This document shows, piece after piece, positions 60,619 to 64,000 of a DNA stretch of 64,000 bases (position 1 is the first letter of the stretch; every line of letters starts with the position of its first letter). Below the pieces are notes generated by a model. That model was given only the letters and a program-made list of their open reading frames with translations, was not told the DNA's origin and searched no databases. The DNA comes from Coriobacteriia bacterium (GTDB taxonomy: Bacteria > Actinomycetota > Coriobacteriia > Anaerosomatales > PHET01): NCBI GenBank assembly GCA_034370385.1, contig JAXMKZ010000005.1:124001-188000 (forward strand), given 5' to 3'. A program made the translations under genes and the position numbers.

Positions 60619-63105
60619 CTACTTGACGACGATTCGCTTCGTGTAGCTGCTGTAGGACAGCGCGTTGCGCGAGCTGGACTTGTTCGAACCGTACTGTGCA
60701 CGGAAGCGATACGTGCCGGCGCGCAGCTTGACCGCCTTGCGGTACGAACCCGAGCTGTTCGCGGTGAAGGACACCGAGCTCGTGACCCAGCGCCCACGGA
60801 CGAGCCTCTGGACCTGGATGCGCCCATAGGCCGTGCCCTTCGGCAGCACGTTGCCGGACAGGTAGAAGGTGCGGTACGGACGCGGCCTCGCAGTCGACGC
60901 GCGCGGCGTCGAGAGCTTGGCCTGCGGCACCACGGCGAACGGCGCCTCGACAGCGGTGTAGAGCCCGTTGGCGAGCATCTTCACTCGGAACAACGTGCGC
61001 ACGCCGCCGACCGGAGCCGCCAAGACGCGATACGCTCCGGGGACGCCGGCAACCGGGGCCATGGCCGCGTAGTCAGACCACACGCCGCCCGCGTAGCGCT
61101 GTAGCACGACCTCGAAGCCGTCGAGGCCCACGCTAGCAGCGTCGTTGAGACGAACCGTAACGTTCGAAGAGCGGGCGAACACAGGATAGTACGCCGAAGG
61201 AACGGCCAACTTGGCCAGCGTGTTGGTAGTGCCAGGCTCAACCACCGACAGCGGCGAGAGCGAGCTCAGCTGGAAGGTCAGCGTGTGGTTCACGGCGTCG
61301 ACGGCCACCGGCACGGTCTCCCACACAGAGCCATTCCAGTGCCTGACGCCCAACGCCGCCGCACGGGCCGCAGGAATGCGCGGATCGTACGGCATCCGGA
61401 CGGTGATCAGTCCGGTGAAGGTGCCCGTGAACGAGAGATCGTAGTTCTCTCCGAGGAACACGAAGCCTGCCGGAGCGGCTGCGGGCTCCTGTGCGAGCCT
61501 AACCAGCTTGAGGGTGCCCGCTCCCGTCACTCCGACGATGGTGACAGACGCCTCGCCCGCACCGCTCAGTCCGCCTGCGGGAACACCGATCGTGGTAGTG
61601 ACGCTGGCCCCCGGGGCCACCGGCGCAGTTGCTCCGGCCGCAGGGAACGTGACCGCGCGAACGGCGCCCGTGGACACGTTGCCCACGCGGTCAACCGCCG
61701 CCACGGAGAAGGTGCGCGTCGAGCCCGGCGTGATGCTCGTCAGGGTAGAGGAGAGGGCCGTCGTCGTTGCCACTCGCGTGGCGCCGTCGTAGACCTCGTA
61801 GAACGCTACGCCGGACCTCGTGTCGATAGCGGCGGGCCAGACGAGCTTGATTCCCGTATCCGTCAGCGACGAGTAGTTCAGTGCGCTCGGCCCCGTCGGG
61901 GCGCTCTTGTCGATGAGCACGTAAGCCGTGCGCGCGGCCTCGAGGTTCCCCGAAGCGTCGACAGCGCGGTAGACGATGGTGTTCGTGCCGTCCATCGTGG
62001 CGAGGAACGGCGCAGTGTACGTCGTCTCGAAGCCGCTGTTCAGAGTGTACCGAATACCTGCAAGGCCGGAGCCGCCCACGTTATCGGTGGCGGTGATGGA
62101 AACAGTCACATCGGTGCTGACCCAGCCCGTCGGAAGAGTCGCCACGGTCGAGACCGGGGGCGTCATGTCCTTCACCACGAACGTGCGCGATGTCTGGGTC
62201 GATACGTTGCCGGCCTTGTCTACGGCCCAGGCGATGACCGTGTGCGTGCCGAGCTGGGACACAGGGGTCGTAGTCGCAACCGCAGACATGACGGTCTGGG
62301 TGGCGCCGTTGTCGATGCGATACTGGATGTAGCTGATGCCGGATGAGACTCCAGCCGATGTCGGATCACTCGCCGTGATGGTCGTGACCGCCGCCGCGCT
62401 GTAGCTCGCGGTCGCGTCGATCGCCGCGGTGGGCTTGGTCTTGTCGATGCGAATCGTCGCGGACTTAGTGGTCTCGACGTTGAGGGTGGCATCGGTTGAG
62501 TAGAACTCAAGGAGCGTGGCGCCCTCAGTCGGCACGGCGGATAGCGTCACACTCGTGGTGTTGTCCACGGTGGTGGTTGCTCCAGCGCCGCCGACGCGGT
62601 ACGTGATGCTCTTCACTCCCGACATGTTGTTGTCGGTGGCCACAATGGACGGAACCACCGTCACCGACGTGTAGCCGCTGGCCGGGATGGCGGGATTCGC
62701 TGTCCAAGTGGTGACCGGCGCGCTCAGGTCCTTCTGGATCAGAACTGTCTTGGGGGTGGATGTCTGGTCCAATGAGTTCGTGGCCGAATAGGTGATCGTC
62801 GTAGTTCCGTCAGCGGCCACTGCCAAATCGATTGTCGCGGGCGACGTCGTGGTAGCCACAACCCCGGGCACGCCGTTGACGGTGTAGTTGATGCTCTTGA
62901 TGGGTTCTGACGGTGAGGCTTCAACGGCCGTGATGCTCACCGTGACCGTCGCACTGCGAACCCACCCGCCCTCGGCGTCAATCGGCGTGGTGACGTGCGT
63001 GACCGTTGGCACAGGCAACGATACCGCCCAAGCCACCAACTGCATCGCGAACAACGCCGCGACTATCACGGCAGCCACCAAGGCAGCCTTACGCTTCGAA
63101 TTCAT
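60619..63105 (-). CDS. Large secreted Ig-like/fibronectin-type surface protein
   Basis: The 828-residue protein starts at ATG 63105 behind GGGAG. It has a signal peptide (NSKRKAALVAAVIVAALFAMQLVAWA). Repeated beta-domains of the OmpL47/Ig kind follow, each with a YTVNG/YRVGG/YRIDNG strand and ending in a TIRIDKTKPT-like linker. A fibronectin-type III-like unit (SALNYSSLTDTGIKLVWPAAID) lies near residue 405, then a threonine/proline-rich stretch and the C-terminal beta module (RGRWVTSSVSFTANSSGSYRKAV). There is no LPXTG or membrane anchor. It probably decorates the cell surface or binds polysaccharide. Confidence 0.85.
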   Translation of the reverse strand: MNSKRKAALVAAVIVAALFAMQLVAWAVSLPVPTVTHVTTPIDAEGGWVRSATVTVSITAVEASPSEPIKSINYTVNGVPGVVATTTSPATIDLAVAADGTTTITYSATNSLDQTSTPKTVLIQKDLSAPVTTWTANPAIPASGYTSVTVVPSIVATDNNMSGVKSITYRVGGAGATTTVDNTTSVTLSAVPTEGATLLEFYSTDATLNVETTKSATIRIDKTKPTAAIDATASYSAAAVTTITASDPTSAGVSSGISYIQYRIDNGATQTVMSAVATTTPVSQLGTHTVIAWAVDKAGNVSTQTSRTFVVKDMTPPVSTVATLPTGWVSTDVTVSITATDNVGGSGLAGIRYTLNSGFETTYTAPFLATMDGTNTIVYRAVDASGNLEAARTAYVLIDKSAPTGPSALNYSSLTDTGIKLVWPAAIDTRSGVAFYEVYDGATRVATTTALSSTLTSITPGSTRTFSVAAVDRVGNVSTGAVRAVTFPAAGATAPVAPGASVTTTIGVPAGGLSGAGEASVTIVGVTGAGTLKLVRLAQEPAAAPAGFVFLGENYDLSFTGTFTGLITVRMPYDPRIPAARAAALGVRHWNGSVWETVPVAVDAVNHTLTFQLSSLSPLSVVEPGTTNTLAKLAVPSAYYPVFARSSNVTVRLNDAASVGLDGFEVVLQRYAGGVWSDYAAMAPVAGVPGAYRVLAAPVGGVRTLFRVKMLANGLYTAVEAPFAVVPQAKLSTPRASTARPRPYRTFYLSGNVLPKGTAYGRIQVQRLVRGRWVTSSVSFTANSSGSYRKAVKLRAGTYRFRAQYGSNKSSSRNALSYSSYTKRIVVK

Positions 63106-63239
63106 TCGGGTACTCCCTCTCGTCAAACGGGCCCCTGAGGGGCAGTACAACGTAGACGAGTCTATCACGCAAGTCCTTACGGATTCCCAACCACACTGCG
63201 GGGCGCAAGGCCGAAGTGGCGACACCGGGGCATAGCGAG

Positions 63240-63265
63240 AGGCGGGGCCCTTTCGGACCCCGCCT
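63240..63265 (-). terminator. Terminator hairpin downstream of the partial secreted-protein gene
   Basis: AGGCGGGG (63240-63247) pairs with CCCCGCCT (63258-63265). It lies 30 nt past the stop at 63295 on the minus strand. Confidence 0.6.
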
Positions 63266-63294
63266 CCGCGGTGAATCATGTTGCTTCGGTCAGA

Positions 63295-63999
63295 CTACCT
63301 GACCGACCTGCTCCCCGAAGCCCTTGAGGAGAAGGGGTGCGGCGTGTCACCGTGCGACACGACCACGCGGTAGGTGCCAGCGGAGCTGACGCCGATGTTT
63401 CCGCTGAACTTGTTCGTCGAGGCGCCGTTGGAAGTAACCCACACGGACCTGACCGAGCTCCACCTGCCGTTCACGAGTCGCTGAGCAGTCAGCTTGACCT
63501 TGAACTGCGTCGTGCCGTTGTACTCAGCAGGACCGCTGACGGTGCCGGACACCCTGAGCGTACGACCGCTCGTGGAGAGCGAAGGCGTCTGGAACCTGAG
63601 CGGGGCCTGGAGGTAAACGTCACGCTTGACGACGGTGGTGTAGCCACCATAGTAACCGTTCGCGGCCGCCCGCATCGTCGGCCAGGTGATCTTGGCGGTG
63701 ATGGTGTGCTTGCCACCGCTGAGACGACCGGTCGGGATGACGAACATGCCCGTCGAAGCAGACTGAACCAGCTTCAGGTTGCCAATCCAGACCTCGATGT
63801 TCTGAGCGCCATAGGCCTCAACATTGAGGTTGTAGTTCTTGCCCGGGGCGATGTAGATCTGATCGCCATTGCGGGCGCTGATGTTCTGGATTTTGATCTG
63901 AGCCTGGTTGAACAGGTTCTTGATGACGAGACCGTCCTTGAAGACCAGTCCGTCAACGGTGATGTCGTACTCGCCGGGAGCCATCTGGCCGACGCCATT
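63295..63999 (-). CDS. Secreted beta-rich surface protein, C-terminal part (runs off the right edge)
   Basis: The frame is open to the window edge; the visible 234 residues are a C-terminus. It has a possible carbohydrate-like beta domain (GEYDITVDGLVFKDGLVIKN, then IYIAPGKNYNLNVEAYGA). It ends with a beta module (VNGRWSSVRSVWVTSNG, then SSAGTYRVVVSHGDTPH) like the ends of the two other secreted proteins in the window. The start and signal lie outside the window. Not recognised beyond this. Confidence 0.7.
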   Translation of the reverse strand, partial: NGVGQMAPGEYDITVDGLVFKDGLVIKNLFNQAQIKIQNISARNGDQIYIAPGKNYNLNVEAYGAQNIEVWIGNLKLVQSASTGMFVIPTGRLSGGKHTITAKITWPTMRAAANGYYGGYTTVVKRDVYLQAPLRFQTPSLSTSGRTLRVSGTVSGPAEYNGTTQFKVKLTAQRLVNGRWSSVRSVWVTSNGASTNKFSGNIGVSSAGTYRVVVSHGDTPHPFSSRASGSRSVR

Positions 64000-64000
64000 G

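Noticed and set aside
1-64000. CRISPR arrays, insertion sequences, rRNA genes
   Set aside because: No evenly spaced direct repeats, transposase motifs or rRNA sequences were seen.

Overview
The window is a 64 kb stretch of a high-GC chromosome. Its content suggests an actinobacterial lineage, plausibly a deep-branching Coriobacteriia/Anaerosomatales-type anaerobe. This is inference from a UPF0182 giant membrane protein, PspC and Toast_rack-type envelope genes, cyclic-glucan synthase, HD-GYP proteins, many GTG/TTG starts behind strong Shine-Dalgarno sequences, and at least one likely selenocysteine codon. No rRNA or taxonomic marker settles it.

Layout. 0-0.4 kb: start of an ACR3/bile-acid-symporter-like transporter behind a CsoR/CstR-type operator. 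0.5-6.5 kb: minus-strand replication/ribosome cluster rpsF-ssb-rpsR-rplI-dnaB, preceded by an M23 peptidase and followed by a flavoprotein. 6.6-12 kb: tRNA-Gly, a protein resembling the cyanophycin synthetase N-terminal domain, two small membrane proteins, an RlpA-like protein and a UPF0182 protein. 11.9-24.7 kb: two copies of a two-gene module (HEAT-repeat protein + HD-GYP protein, translationally overlapping) flank maf, a methyltransferase, an amidohydrolase, envelope-stress-type membrane proteins and a CNNM/CorC protein. 24.7-31.2 kb: redox genes (flavin reductase, molybdopterin lipoprotein), a hemolysin-III protein, an internally deleted acylphosphatase, a lipase, an EamA transporter, a secreted Ig-like gene with an in-frame UGA, and tRNA-Ala. 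31.4-33.1 kb: glnB, an unassigned structured-RNA candidate, and a rhodanese-thioredoxin fusion whose active-site codon is UGA. 33.2-42.1 kb: one 8.8 kb cyclic beta-1,2-glucan synthase gene. 42-49.6 kb: SDR, a flavoprotein/DUF1365/cyclopropane synthase operon, a DEAD-box helicase and citrate synthase. 49.6-60.6 kb: accessory material (Fic protein, MNT-HEPN pair, DUF4143 ATPase, HEPN remnant, AbiE pair) interleaved with tRNA-Ile, a DUF151 nuclease-like gene, a MacAB-type ABC exporter and a HAD phosphatase. 60.6-64 kb: two large secreted Ig-like proteins, the last one cut by the window edge.

How parts may work together. The fusion selenoprotein has a membrane anchor, a rhodanese domain with an intact catalytic loop, and a thioredoxin domain with U-P-A-C in place of C-x-x-C. 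Its promoter carries a 16-bp ATACCC-N4-GGGTAT operator between -35 and -10, and the same operator lies ahead of the transporter at the left edge, which suggests a shared thiol/persulfide- or metal-sensing regulon. The paired HEAT/HD-GYP modules share an N-terminal region in all four proteins and may form an undescribed signalling system. Three secreted proteins share a similar C-terminal beta-rich module. The right third is rich in toxin-antitoxin type genes with palindromic operators.
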